From the NCBI RefSeq assembly GCF_963678635.1, contig NC_087062.1, forward strand, positions 100,117,209 to 100,177,208: DNA of 60,000 bases. The letters run 5' to 3'. This document shows positions 34,201 through 48,700 of this stretch, one piece after another. Position 1 is the stretch's first letter; the number at the start of each line of letters is the position of its first letter. A program made the position numbers and the translations under genes. The stretch is from Symsagittifera roscoffensis (taxonomy: Eukaryota; Xenacoelomorpha; Acoela; Convolutidae). The notes below the pieces were generated by a model. The model searched no databases, was not told where the DNA came from, and was given only the letters and a program-made list of their open reading frames with translations.

Positions 34201-34868
34201 TTTACACGTCACATTACATGGCAAAAGTTTTTATTATTACAACATGAACGAATTAATCAAAGACAGTTAATGCCAACTTGACAGCAATAATTTTTTTGAT
34301 CAACAAATCTGAAGAATTTGAATAACAAAATTTTTCATTTTGATATAGGAAGTCAATTTTTTACACATTTGTGCAGCTTAAAATCAAATCAACAAGTCGA
34401 AATAACCTAAAAAGTACCACTTTTTGACCAATTATGTTGCCGATGTTGACAAAAAATGTGGCATTAAATATACATTCAGCCCACGAACTTCAGCAGATGG
34501 AAGTTTTCGGCGTTGTCTGTAAGCTTCTGAAGAAATTGCCTCTGAGAGACATTTTACAGTAGCAAACAGATATATCAATTGTAAAGAGATCACAAACTCA
34601 GTCTGTTTATCGAATTTCAAATCAGGAATCACTTTCAGTGGTCAGTAGTCTGTATTTTTCAGTTATCTATGTTTTAAAGTCTTTTTCTTCTGCATAATCG
34701 ATGCGATCATCGTCATTCGCAGACCTAACATCTTCAATCAATCAAAGTTTTGTTGAATGCTTGATGGATCATTTTTGTTTGCTTCTCCGAAGACAACTGA
34801 ATTCACTTCCAATCGCCTTGACTGCTTCATCATTCGTGTGTGTTATATGAATAGCCTGTCTGCTGTTC
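31256..34868. repeat. Tandem duplication reaching the BLTP1 stop codon (copies of about 1.95 and 1.66 kb)
   Basis: Copy A is 31256-33208 and copy B is 33211-34868. Both start GATGAACAAATAAT and both end with TATAAATAGCCTGTCTGC-like sequence running into TGTTCACTT. In copy B that sequence is the 3' UTR start and stop codon of the host gene; in copy A it is an isolated duplicate. Copy A has about 300 bp more before this end. Each copy carries a short (TA)n run (about 32120 and 34070). Confidence 0.85.
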
Positions 34869-35113
34869 ACTTCTTCTTCTTCTTATCCTTCTTCTCCTTC
34901 TTCTGTTCGACCACATCTGGCAGTTTATGGTGCAGCAGGGACAACTTGTTCATGTCGTACAGCACTGCCCGGGCCACTGCACTGTCAAGGGGGTCCATCA
35001 CAGTCCTCTGGCTGAACTTGGGCACACTGTGTTTGCAGTTCTCTATGCCCAGTTTGCGCCACACCCAGTTCATCCCGGGGGGGTCAGTGCTGCTGGTCGT
35101 GTTCGTGATGAAC
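34867..35113 (-). CDS. BLTP1: BLTP1 last exon
   Basis: Acceptor TGGTGATTAG. Encodes WVWRKLGIENCKHSVPKFSQ, VMDPLDSAV and a lysine-rich end (KKEKKDKKKKK) with TGA at 34867-34869. The same charged tail closes other BLTP1 proteins. The 3' UTR lies in tandem copy B of the 31.3-34.9 kb duplication. Confidence 0.92.
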
Positions 35114-38100
35114 CTAATCACCAATACCAATCAAATCATCACACCACAATTCTGCCTTAATTAACTTAACAATTAAGCATGATTTTTTCTATTACATCCC
35201 AAGTTACTTTAGGATCTCGAGAAATTGTGTGGCTCATCTACCGGCCAAATCTCTTGAGAACCTGGATTTCAGAAAACAAAATTTAGGATGCAGTAAAAAC
35301 AACTTTCATTGCAACGCTTTGCTTTTTGGAATACTCCGCATCGAAAAATAGTTTTGGAATAATAGCTGGATCACAAATTTTTAGTTCCTACTTTAGATGA
35401 AATAATGGAAAATTGCTCTGTGTGATTTTTCTTAAAATAAAACTTGGATAATTATCTAGCCATTTTTCAATGAAATTTGTTTGTGCAATCTGACAGATTT
35501 TGATATCTGCAGCTCAAATTTTAAGACTTTCATTCTTTGTAAGAAAGTGGCGTTTTGCAAGTTGGCAAAATGGTTGTGTTCCGTTCTGTTATCGCGGACT
35601 CGAAGATATAACCCGGCTCCAAAATTACTCCAACTTGATTTGAATCCGGCTATTTGAAAATATAAAACCTAAACATAGTGCTGATTCAATCTACCGGGAC
35701 AAAATGAACAAAACCTGAATTTTCAAATGCTTTTTCTCAAACTTGGTCAAAATTAGACGAAAGGTGAAGTGCACAAAGAATGCTCAGATTTGTAACAGAA
35801 TCATTATGACGCAACTCATTTTAGGTAATAAAAAATTACGTTGAAACTACTGGTACAAAAATGAGTTTTTTGATACAAAAAAATATATCCAAAAGATCTT
35901 CTTACAGAGCTCACAGAGTTCTCGAAAAAAAATTCCGCGATACGTTAAAATCTTTGTTTATTTATATATAAAAAAACTATTTTTGGTGTCAAGCAGAAAT
36001 ATGTTCTCATATACAGGTTCTTGGAGATTATATCTGTCCAGAACTTTGTTGAACAGTTTAAAATAAAAAATTTTGACATAAATTTCGTTTGAATTATTTT
36101 GGTACTTAATTGTAATTTAGAAAATGAAAAATACTTTTTTGGGGAAATGTTTTGAATCAGCAAAAAAAGTTTCGAATTTTGCAGAGTAAATTGCATAATA
36201 GTTTTTGCGAACTTTTAAGCATCTTTTGTTCTCTCAAATTGTTACTTTATCTAAATCCCATTTGATAAAAACGCGTTTGAAAATCAGCGTTGTTCCTTGC
36301 TAAACTCTAGTTCGACAATTTTGAACATCGTAGAAAATTAGTGGCAATTTTTTTCAAAAAATTATTGCAAACAAAACTGTTTTTTTTTTTAAATTTTACT
36401 TCAAAAACTTCATCCCTTATTAAACTCGGTGAAAGGATGCGTTTTGCTATAATATTTAAAATGCAATCAAAAATTTGGGAGTTTTTCCTAATACAGGCAG
36501 TCTTGTCCTTTTAAATCAACTGGAACCCTCTGTTTAGTGCTCGTAAACCGACTATCGAGTTCCACGTCTGAAACTGGAGTCAAGCTCACTGTTTTGCATC
36601 ATTATCTATTTTTTTGCGATTCACCTGGCCAAAGTTGATATGTTACTAGGAGCGAATTTTATCACTTTGTATTTTATATGGTGTGTGGGGGGATGATTTT
36701 CACAAAAAATCTCAAATTTAGAAAAAATATATGTTTCCAATTTTATTTTAATTACATTCTCATGTTATTACTGCTTCATAGACCTTAAAAGGCAATCGGA
36801 ACATTCAGGGCTTCGCCATGGTACGAGCAGTCTTGTTGCTTTTTGTTCCGACTATCGTAACGAAAATAATGGAATATTTGTTCTCGGGGTGTTTTTTTTT
36901 CTCCAGAGACATTTCGACATTTAACTAAGAGTTTTTGACAAATTTTTCTTAAATTAGCCAAAAAATTTTGTTGTCTTGGGCTTCAAATTCGAAAAGATAT
37001 TTTACTTGTGATCATTTTAAAAAAATTATGAGGGTTTAAAGATTGTTGCTTTGGTCAGTTTGGGACAATTAATGCATTATATATTTCGCGCTATTAACGC
37101 GCAAGCGGAGATTTAATCCCTCATTGAAATCGTTCCAAATTGGTTGAAACAGGCTATCTGTCATACTTTTTTGTTACCAGGAGTAAAATCTGTCACTTTG
37201 TACTTTATATGACATGAGAAAAGATTTAGAAAAAACTCAAAATTTTGGAAGTTTTTTTTCTAAAGCAAACACTGCTCCATAGACCTTAAAAGACAGTCGG
37301 AACATTCAGGGCTTTGTCCTGATACGAGCAGTCTTGTTCTACGGACAATTGAAGTTTAGTTGAATTGAAACTGCAAATATGTACATCACGCATAATATGT
37401 ACGAATGACGAATGACTTCTGGACTCATTAGGGCATTTTTTTAAGGACTCTCTTCTGAGAAAAAGCAACAAAAAAGTGAACACGACCTCTATAACGTAGT
37501 ACTACTCTTTCCTATTCTCACTTACTTTTAAACACTTAAATAAGGTATATAATTGTTCTGAAGATAAAGCTTAGAGTAAAGATACCACAAAAAATCAACA
37601 GAATTGCCATTCTGTTTCATTGCATTTGTCTCAAAATTATTTTGTCTCGTTTTTCTTTAAAATTTGAATTGTGTGATCTTTTCATAAAAAAATTTCAAAA
37701 AATGTATTGATTAACCCTAAATCTTGTTTAATTTAAAACTTTTTGACGCTTGTGGTGATAAAACTAACCCAATTGAGACAAGAAGGCTCAATGGATATTT
37801 TTTGTTCCGATGGATATCTTAAAATTAGTTTTCGCTGTTGAAACTAAAACCAAACAGTTCCAATTTTTGCTTCATTTAAAATTGCTTTTCAAAAAACGCA
37901 ATTCGCCTTCCATTTATAATTGAATTAGAAATATAAATTGAAAACAAATGCGAAGGTAAATGTCAGAATAGAAAGTTTTGATGTGAACAAATCTAAAACA
38001 TTTTTGCATCAAAACACTTCTTGGATAAAAGGGACATTGTTGGTGAGCTGGTGGTGCACTACTAACTTGACAGAGGGATCGAATGTCCATTCCCTCACAT

Positions 38101-41100
38101 TGTACTCCCGTGGGTCTCCCGGTTTGGGCGCCTTCCTCATCGCACTAGGAGCACCTGTCAAAAAATCAGGGTGGAATTAATTTGAGCCAGAGACTTTCTT
38201 CCTCACTTAAAATGAGCTAGCAAGTCTTATATCTCACGTACACACTAATAGGGGCAAAGTTGGTGAGTACAACTAAATGGGTCGAAGTATTCAATTAAAA
38301 GGAGAACATTTTTTTTGCTCTTCATTTTCTGGATGATTAATGGAATCTTAGAAAAAACTTTTTCAAACTACTGGAACAAAAATTAAACATATCGCAGTGT
38401 GCGGACAACGATTGAAGAGAAAAAATGTGAGTGTCGCCTTCATTCTTTGGCCATTATAATTATCCATACGACTATCTGGGTTTTCTTCTATTCGGGCCAG
38501 CAGTTTCCTTGGGTTGGTGTTAGGAACCACTTGTATTTCGGGATTCTTTCATACTGAACAGACAACTGATTAACCTTTAGAGTCTGATGTGGCACTCTTG
38601 ACTCGCTGGCCGCAGTCCTTGATTAGTTTGCGGATCACCTCTATGTACTGGGGGTCGAGAGCCACCTGCATCGGCTGGTGCAGCACTGCCGAGAAGTCGC
38701 ACTCCACTCGGGGACGCACAGGGGTCGGCTGCGGAGGGGAGCGACGACTGGTGCTGCCGATGAAAGTGGCCGCCGCCGCCACGTCCTGAGGAAGGAGGCT
38801 GTTCGGGTCGCCCATTGTCTGCACCTGCTCCGTCCGCAGACTCGTTTCCAGTCGAGGCAGAGAGGCTATGAGAGAGCTCTCCACTTTGTAGTAGACAGAA
38901 CGCGCTTTCGATTTGTCTAAAGCACAAACAACACATCCTAAACAACAATAGAGTTACTCATTTCTCATTTTGAACGACAACTAGACATCTCATTTTGAAA
39001 ACGAAAAATATACACACAAAATTGTTCAGACTTTCATTCGGGGTGGCACATTAGAGTAGATTATTTTAATGACAATTTAGGGTGTGAGGCTTTTTGAAAT
39101 GTTGTTGAAATTGAGGGAATGGATGCGTTGATGAAGATCCAAAAATTAGGTAACCAAAGTTTAATTGATAAGGCAACTGTATTGTTCAAAATACCTTAAC
39201 TTACTGCACTTGTTTTTTTTTAGTGTATGCCGGACGATAGCGATCGCAAGGTCACAACAGCAGGTCCCCAGACAAAAACCAAAGACTTAAAATAAACTTA
39301 CATAAACTTAAACTGGTTCCTATGTCATATGGGCAACCATAAATAAATTTTAAATCCGTAGATTAAATTTTATAGTACTTCGCACCTTATTTGATACATA
39401 TCATCATATCAATAAGTATTTGTTCATCAGTCAGTTTTAGTTTAATCTGAAAAGCTAAGATACTGAAAATGTTTGAGTTTTTCGGCACATCTGCCGACCC
39501 TCTACCTGGGTCCTTTTTGTCCTTTCTTTTTCTCATTTGCGATCAATTCGATGGATCATCTCTCCGCCTATCTTGTCCACTCCTTTTCTTTGTCTCGTCG
39601 ACCGACGTTTAGCCTCCTCCGAATTTTCAGTCTTTTGACCGATGGTTTTCGATGAGCTCGCTTGCTCCGTGCCCGACGGTTCACCCGATTCTTGATCTCG
39701 CCTTTCTTCGCTCGCCATGTTCATTGCTGTCCCGCCGCTCGATGCAACTTCTCGTTCGTCCCGTCTTTCGCCCGCTCGTTCGTTCTCGTCATCGTCGTCA
39801 TCGCTTTCTTAATCGCTACTTTCAACTACTCGCCTTGATTTATTTAGTTTACTCTCGTCACTCTCTGCGTGCGTTTGCTTCTTTTTCGTCTTTTTCGAAG
39901 TTTCCGTTGAAACCACATTAGCTTCAGCTCATGGATTACTTTTTGGTTCGCGGAGTGTACTTGGGCCTGAGGTGTTTTCGCTGGAACCCTTTTCTATCCC
40001 GTTTCCTTCGACCGCTGATCTGAAAGAAACACCACTTCGCCTTAGTAAGGCCCCTTTTTTCATTTACACCGTACGTGGTGTTAATTTTTCTATTGTGGAA
40101 GATAAGCGTTTATACCTACTTGGGTCCTTTGGATCTGTGATCCCGGTTCTCTGATACACTGCTGTTGTGCTAGTCTTGAGGCGCTTGAGCCACGCTGGTG
40201 CGCTAGAGAAGGTTAGTTTGACGTCCGCCTCTGCTATTTCGTGTTCCTGCAACACCCGAAGAGTTTTCCGGTTTTGGGGAGCAAACACCAGGTCGCTGCG
40301 CTTCTTCGAATCTAGGTTTAGCTCCACTTCTGGGAAACCATTTGCTTCATCTAAGCATGTAATTTGTGATCAATTACATTTTTCCAATTGAGCTTTTTAA
40401 ATGATGGTCTAATTGTAAGATTTCGGAGCGCGGTGTTAGCTTCTCGTCCATGGTAGGCCTCGAATGGCCTCAATTTAGTTTAAGAATGCGGTACAAATCG
40501 TAAAACGCTTATTGCTTCGGATACCATGTCTTGAATTTTTGGTTTTTGTCTTCCCGTAAAAACGTTGGAACGTAATTTTTTATTGAACCGACGGTTCTTT
40601 CAACTATACCTGTTGCTCGATGGTCTTTTACCGGGGATTTCATATGTTCGATACCCTCGTAATTACAGAAATTTAAAATCTCCTTTGAAAAGAATCCGGA
40701 CGCCTGATCCATATGTAGCTTACTTATGTGACCATGTTTATTTATATATTTACTTAGCAATTTTAGAACAGTTTTCGATTTGTTACTTGAGCAAACGGAT
40801 GCCGACGGCCAATGTGAAAAAGTATCTACCGCTACTAGAACATATTTTATCTGACCTTGAACATAGTTTACTGGACCTCAGAAACCCAATTGGACTAAAT
40901 CGTTAGGTTCTTTGGGTTCATACGTTATCCCAATATTACTTTTAGGAATGTTCAGTTTGAGATTTTTACCTGCTTCCAAGCAGCCTTTGCATTACTTAGT
41001 GGTGGCCGCGAGAATCCTATGCATGAGCGGGATCCAAACATTCTTCGCCGCTGCAAACATTTTATCACGACCCTAGTGGTTGTGATGTAGTCAGTTAGGT

Positions 41101-42717
41101 ACTGAAGTGGACATATCCTTCGAAATGGCCAAACGGCCGTCCATCCACAGACAGTTTTCCCTCACTGCAAAGTCGTTATAATATTGGGCGTACTATTGTC
41201 CAAGCGTAGTAATTATTTCTTTTGCCCGTGGGATCCGGCCTCGTATTGCGTCTCTAATGGTTTTCAAAATAGGGTCTTTTTCCAGATTTGCCTCCACAAG
41301 TATTAAGTTAAGCATTTCAGGGTACTCGATTTTCTTGACTATTTTGCTCTCGATTGGGACAATTGAGTAAACCCATTTCTCATTATTCACAAGAGTGTAA
41401 GACAGGCCAGGGAATTGATGGGGAAATGAATTAATTGTATTTAGTTTTTTTTGCGATGTGTTACTTTTAGGCACATCTTTTTCCGGTGCGAACCACATTG
41501 AAAATTCCCGAGATTTTTCCCCTAATTTTGAGGGAATAAAGCGAGCGATCAGGCATATAACAGCTCAATTATGCAAAATTTGAGCCCTAAAAATTTAATT
41601 TGAAACAAGTAAAATCAGTTTTTGGAGTTTCTTAGCTGCATTTTGGGAACCGAAAAACTTAAAAAATTGGAAAATTTTCTGCAAAAAATTTGAAAAAAAC
41701 TGAGTTCTTTTGTTTTTTTATTTTTTGTTTTTCTTGTCAATTTTTTTTAAAAACATGCGTCTAATTTGCCCATATTTCTTTGAATGTCAAATGTGCGTAA
41801 ATATAGTTTTACATCAGACTTTTTTTATCACCCCACGCAGAAAAACTTAACTTACTTGAAAAAAAAAGCTTTTCTTCTTGTACAGTAACCGGTTATTCTT
41901 GTTTCATTTTTTCTTTTTGTTTTCAGCAAAAAATCAGGTTCCCCAAAAGTTCGTCTGAATAAGTCTATAGTGTTTGATCAGTAGCAGGACAACTACCCTA
42001 TTCTATTTTACTCTAATCCATTTTACCCCATGCCATTCTACCCTGTATACCAGTTTAACCTAGAAATACATGAGCTAAGAAATCGCTTTGAACAGTATGG
42101 TAACTGGTGCGAGTATATCTGAAGGACAAAATAGCGAATACCCAAGACATCTCGAATGCCTGTTTTGTTGAAGCAGCCATCTCGAATGCCTGTTTTCGCT
42201 GGGAATGTGGCCTGCAATGCGTCGTTGGGTGACACCAACGTGGTCGCCAGTTTTGAAAAAAGATATGTAGAAACCGTGAAGTTGTCAAATCCGGCAGAAA
42301 ACATGTATTTGAGCTTTCAGTCATCGTCAAATTATGGCTATAAAGATTTAAGTATCTTAGTTTTGATTTGCTTCACTGATGCGGTAATATTGAAGGAGTT
42401 GTTACAATGTTCACTTTGAATTCCATTAGTAGTCGAGATATACGTTAGAAAACGCCGTTAAACTCTATTTTTTTTTTCAGATTTACAGCACAAAAAACAT
42501 TGGTTGACAATTTAGGAGCGCAGTATGTTTTGCAGCTTTATCGTATCAACTTGAAAAAAAATTCGAAAAAATTGATTATAAAAAAACTACCTTTATTCGA
42601 TTTCTTCTTGTTTCGAAGATATTTTTGTAGCGGTTGAAACATCGTGTGCTGTTTGCATATCAACTCAATACCCTCACTGTCCTTTGAAAACTAATTGTAA
42701 TATGACTGTAGTATATA

Positions 42718-42753
<36 letters not shown>

Positions 42754-45700
42754 CCTGGGGGTGTATAGTAGAGTGTGTGTGCGAACCACTCGTGGACTGA
42801 GCTGGAGACCATGACTGGACATGATCCATCGCCCACTCGGTGGCACAACTTCACCTCTGCCATCATCAAGTCCCTCTTTTTGTCTGTGGTGGCATAGGGG
42901 TCATGCAGCAGACGGGCAGAGAGGCTCTGCTTCACCACCACCACCCCACCCCCTTCACTGTCCACGTCACTAGACGGCCACCCTTCTCCTCAAACACACA
43001 CTTCTTCCTTAAATCCTTAAGGGACAGACCCGCACAGACAAAAATGGATTTCGATTGCGAAAAAAGTATGCAGATTAGATTGAAATCGATTTAAGTTGTA
43101 AAAAAGTAAGTTAATAAAAACAAAAAATTCAGATCGATTTGGATCGATTTTAAATCGATTTATTTTCAACGCTAAAAAATCGATTCCAGTCGATTTTAAA
43201 TCAATTTGAATGGATCTTAAATCGGACCTAAATTGAAATTGATCGAAACTTTTCTTTATTTGTCAAATATGTTTTTGTCCAAAACCTGATTTACAATGAT
43301 GATTTTCTATGATTTCATTGCATATTTTTGAGCTCAAAATCTGGTTTATTTTGACAATTTTCTTGATTTGTTACATATGTCAATGCGCAAAATCTGATTT
43401 ACAATGATGATTTTCTGGATTTTCGTTGCATAGTTTTGAGGTCAAACGTCGATTTTTAGCGATTTTTTTCTGAACTTACTGCATAATTTTGAGCTCAAAA
43501 TCTGATATATTTTGACAATTTCCTTGATTTCTGAAACATCTGGCACGTGCCTTTTTATACAAAAAATCAAGAACAAAGTATTTCAATTAGTTTTTTAAAT
43601 TGCATGTTTTTTGCCTTGTTAGCAAAAAATTCGAGTTTAGTGAGTCGGAAAATCCATCGAAATCGATTTAAATCGATTTTTGGATAATTAAATCGATTTA
43701 AATTTTTCAAAAAGATCGATTTAAATCGATTTAAAATCCCTTTAAGTGCGTAAAATATACATGGTTAATCGATTTGGATCGATTTAAAATCGATTTAAAA
43801 TCAATTTAATCGACCGGAAACCATTTTTGTCAGTGTGGGGAGGCATCATCTAACTTGACCACGTTACAGGCAGATTTTCAGAGACTACTATCGATTATCG
43901 AAGTGTCTTTTTCTGAAAATTGTTATACCATTGGAGGGTATCGATGTGCTCAAAATCCAAAAGATAATTCAAGTTTTCATGCATTTGTATTTTCGGTGAG
44001 TCATTTAATACATAAGATTTTGTTGGGATCAGTGAGGAAAAAAAAATAATTTTTTTTTGCGATTATATGGAGAAATTTTTTTAGCGCGCTTAGATGACAA
44101 AAAAAGAGATTTTGGTGGGATTGCAAAGCGAAGATGTCGTTAAAACATCCAATTTTCCTGCTAGAATATACAGCCTAAACTGAATATGCATTGTCTATTA
44201 AAATATCAAAACTTTCAGCAAGATTCTCTAATTCATTATAAACTAGTTTTATCCCAGACGCTGCCTTGCGGGATAATCTATTCTCAAAGAAGATTTAAAT
44301 TATTCATTTAGTCCTGATTGCAAAATTTTGGTTTTCAGGTCATCGTAAATGCAGAGTTTTGTACGTTAACTTGTGTGAAAATTTTTGGTTCTTCTTAAAA
44401 AAGAGAAGAGTGACTTGGTTTGTTTAGGAGAAACTCATAGTCATTTTAAATTCGTTGTCAAGAAAATACCAGACTCGATTCTTAATAATAGAAAAAAGAA
44501 CTCAAAACACTAAAAAAAATCCATCCTGGATAGGCAAATAAGTGCCTATTGAGTGGTGTTTTCACAAGCAAACAGCGAAGAGTACAGTTGAAGTTCCAAA
44601 TACCAAAAAACTTTAATCCCAAACTCAGCTGTATAGATCCCGTATGCGATGCAGAATTGAAATTATTTGACTATTTTGAGAATTGAATGGCACCTAAATT
44701 AATTTTTGTCTGGTTTTTGTTTGTTTTTTATCCTGCGTTCGTCATTTTCTGAGTTTCGTAGACTGAGTTGAAGATAGCGATTTGAAAAGTCATAAAAAAT
44801 TCGTGATCCCTTATTTTGTTGATGATTAATAAGATTGGGTGCTGCCGCCTCAAGTTTTTAGTCAATAAATTCATTAAGTCACAATGATGCAACTCCCTGA
44901 CGCAACAAAACTTAAATTTCTCTTTTAGCTTCCGGAGAGGAGAGTTTCTGTTTTTCGCAAGTTTCGCAAACTTAGGCAACTTCGTAGAATCAGTTTTTGA
45001 TTGTTTTTTGCTTTTCATCAATTTGGTGTTAGTAGCAGCTCTGTATCTTGCTAGATACGGTGCTCTCTACTATTACTTATAGTAATCAATCCTCGAAATA
45101 TGTTGATGTCATTTTTGCTGCAGTTTCCTTAAATCCATAAGTTCAGCAATTTTTTATCAGGAATTTCATGGCCGGGGTTTCTAAAATTCTTACCATTTCT
45201 CGCAACTTTCGTACATCAAATATTCCTTTATACGAAAATTTTTCAAAAACGTTTGATGTAGTTAAAAATAAAGTTTTCAGTCTCACGTTGATTAACTTTT
45301 TATATTTCCTAACTTTCAGAATGGGATGAATTTTTCCAACTGTTAAGCAACTAGGAAAATTGATTTCCGACATTAATTGTTGATTAGAGCTGCTGTGCTC
45401 GTAGGTGTCTTAACTGTCTTTGGTTTTAATCACCTTGTTAAGTTGCAAAATTTACTGAGACTAGTTTCGTCCTGATACATTTTGTTTTCTTTCCATTATA
45501 TGTGAGCTAAAATTGCTGTTTAGACAATTTTTCTCCAAATGAAGCAAAATAATTCATTTTAGGTTGCTGAGTGTTTTTGATTTTCAATTCATAATTACAC
45601 TGTAAAATTCTTTCAAATTACTTTTTGTAAATGATTGTATTTGATTCTGATAGTGCGTGACCTTGGTTTTCTGACACTAGTTCAACATACTTATTTTGTT

Positions 45701-48700
45701 TGGTAAGAGCTATTTTGTTTTCTGTTGATGGAATATCCTTCTAGCGGCAGTAATTTGATTTATTGTTACCAGCATTTTTAAATTAGCTTTGTGACCCAGT
45801 GTTTTTCAATCGGAACATTTTTTTGTTCTGAGTTTATGAAATATATTTGCCGGATTAATGTGCTATGCTTGCAATCAAGAAACTCCAATTGTCCTTTATG
45901 TCCAAATGCTCTAATTGATAAGTGTGCTTAATTTTTGTAAATTTATTCCAGAATAAATTTGAATTATTTCTCTTTTATAAAAAAACGTATCGTTTTCTAA
46001 AAGTTTTGTTTACTTTTTCCTTATTTTGATTGTTTTTTTTTGCGCTCATTAAAAATATTTGTAGGAAATTTCATTTTGAATCAAAAATGATCCGATACAT
46101 CATGGCCCTCTACAGTCGTTTGTCGTTTCTGCATAAAATAGCAAGAAATCTCAAGGCAAGTCGAACTTGTTTCAGTATCTCGGGTAGTTTTATGATCATT
46201 GACAAGTTCTAGATCAAATAAAATGCAGTTCGAGTGTTCTTTTCAGACTGGCTACCATGTTGTTGTTTTTAGTTGTCAGTGCTAAAATCTTTTCTCTTAC
46301 AACTCAATTGGAAGTGATTTATTCGAAATTACCTAATTAGACCTACACCGTCTGCTGTTCAATTCTTCAAATAACTGATACGAGGCGCATCTTATGAGCC
46401 GAGTGCAATTCAGGTAATTGATACGATTTATTTGACAACTAAAACTACTATTGAACACCTTCGTTTAACTAGTAAAACTGGGGTCGGGTTCCAGCGGGTT
46501 AAAACATTTTGAAAAAACCCAACCCCCCTCTAAAATGAGAAAAAATCCCAGATCAGCGTCCAACTGAAATTTGTTACAAGGACCTTGTTGGGGTGGCATG
46601 GCACTGGAGGATGGATTGATTTTGTATGACTTTGTATTTGACCCGTCGCATTTGTTTGGAGTGGATACTTTTCTCCCAGAAATACACTTTACTCACTGTG
46701 GTGGTTGTTGGGGTGGGTGCCGCCGGACGCAGTGTTCGTTTTGTTTTGCTTGTTGCTGCTGTTTGTGTTGTTTTTGTTGTTGTTGTTTAGACTGTGAGTG
46801 TGGCGAGGGTGGGGACAGGAGTTGCAATGGGTGTCGAATGTGAGCAGTGGCTGGGAGAGGGAGAGGGTCAGCCACCGGGTGCTCCTGATGTCCCCTTCCA
46901 TCACCACCACACTCAACTCATCCCCCCTAATCTCCACCTGTCACACATACAAGACACATCATTCAACAAGTAGGGATACTAAAACTAACCAACTGCCCAT
47001 TTATATCTTCATATTCTAAGGCGAGCAACTGAGTCTTACACCGTGGTGTCCGAGAATCAAAGAACCAAGAAGCAGAAAACAAAAAAAAACGAGAAAAAAA
47101 CCTCTGTAATAAATGGAGACAACAAAGGATTTTAACCGGGACCATTGAAATTAGTACCCATGGGATTCATGATGAGAGAGAGAGAGAGAGTGAGTTGCTT
47201 CCGGTTTCTAATGAAGCAGTTCCATTAAGACATGAGGTATACCTGCCCAGAGAGTTCCATGTCTGTGGCATCCTGCCCCCATTTGAGTCCCATTGCCCGC
47301 CCGAGCTGCCTGATGCCCCCTCTGTTGTTTACTCTATTCGCAGCAGCAGGAGCAGCCCTACCTGTGGCCGTACTGCAGTTATTCACCCCTACACCGTGAG
47401 GGGGACTTGTTTGCTGCATCTGTGACAGCACCTGGGGCCAGTGACGACGCCAGTCCAGCTGGAAACAAACCACAATCAACACATCTATACAACCATAAGT
47501 CTCTCTGCTTTGTGGCTGATCAACTGTCACTGTTGTCTACACTAATTTGTAATGATGGACTGCTCACTTTTCTGTGTGACGAGGACACACTCTGGGCAGT
47601 GTCCATGGACCTCCGCTGGCCACTGTGGCTGGCGAAGCCCCTGTACCCCTGCTGCTGCTGCTGCTGAGGCTGCTGAGGCTGCTGAGTGCCCGCCGGATTA
47701 CTGCCCAGTGAGTGGGATCTGTGTTGAAACAATACTTGTTCGATATAAAATATAAACTGCAGTTCATAACCAAACAATCTAGGGACGTTTAAATCAATAC
47801 CAGGGTCACAGTGCTGGGTTCAAAAGCGCAACTTGCGGTGTTCCTTATAAATTAACACAGACGGATTAAGATGGAGTTGAAATGGCTGACTAGCTACTAC
47901 ACATGGGTTTCAATTCTTAAAACTGAAGGTATCCATCAATCAGTTCTGAATTATGAGTCAATAAATTAATTTCACGACCGTAACCGAAAAAAAGCTTATT
48001 TGATTTGGTCTACATCTAATTAACAGTAAGAAAAGTGTTGTTTTTTGCATAAAAAAAACTTGAGCAGCTGGCGATCTTTGAAGAAACCGAACTTTGTAGC
48101 CAGTTTGAAATGTGAAATTGGAATGGTATCATTTTCAGGGCGTTTGCTATAATGTGTTNNNNNNNNNNNNNNNNNNNNNNNNNNNNNNNNNNNNNNNNNN
48201 NNNNNNNNNNNNNNNNNNNNNNNNNNNNNNNNNNNNNNNNNNNNNNNNNNNNNNNNNNNNNNNNNNNNNNNNNNNNNNNNNNNNNNNNNNNNNNNNNNNN
48301 NNNNNNNNNNNNNNNNNNNNNNNNNNNNNNNNNNNNNNNNNNNNNNNNNNNNNNNNNNGCAGCTTCACTTAAGAATATGAAAATTACGTTTAAGAAAATT
48401 ACGTTTAATTATCAGAAATCCCCAGCGAAATAAAAATTTTACGTATTGATCAGGTTTTTCTAAATTGGGTTAATGTTGTCAAAAAAAGCGCCAACCAAAA
48501 TCGTCCTAGAAATTTAAAGAGTTTAAAGGGCATCTATTTTTTTTTCGTTGAAAATCTAAAGTTGAGATTTTTTCAAAAAAAATTTGTGTTTTTTTATTTG
48601 CGTTCATTAATCTTTTCCAATCTTCGCTTGGCTATGTTTTATTTTATTCGTTCACAATTTATAATTTTCGTTTTAGAGGAAATGCGTTTTTGGATGCCAG

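Larger units (their letters stand above)
38917..42754 (-). other. BLTP1 intron containing a Ty3 integrase relic
   Basis: The only recognisable content is the integrase relic at 39530-41500. The rest is AT-rich. Confidence 0.6.

Noticed and set aside
34757-35164. Plus-strand ORFs over the BLTP1 last exon
   Set aside because: These are shadows of the conserved - strand exon and repeat DNA.
43855-44049. Plus-strand 64-codon ORF next to the TIR element
   Set aside because: No homology recognised and no supporting splice sites or start context.
46571-46843. Cys-rich plus-strand ORF (toxin-like)
   Set aside because: The cysteines come from the (TTG/TGC)n tract that encodes Asn/Lys/Gln on the other, conserved strand.
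48112-48433. ORFs across the N gap
   Set aside because: They consist of N translated as X and are an assembly artefact.
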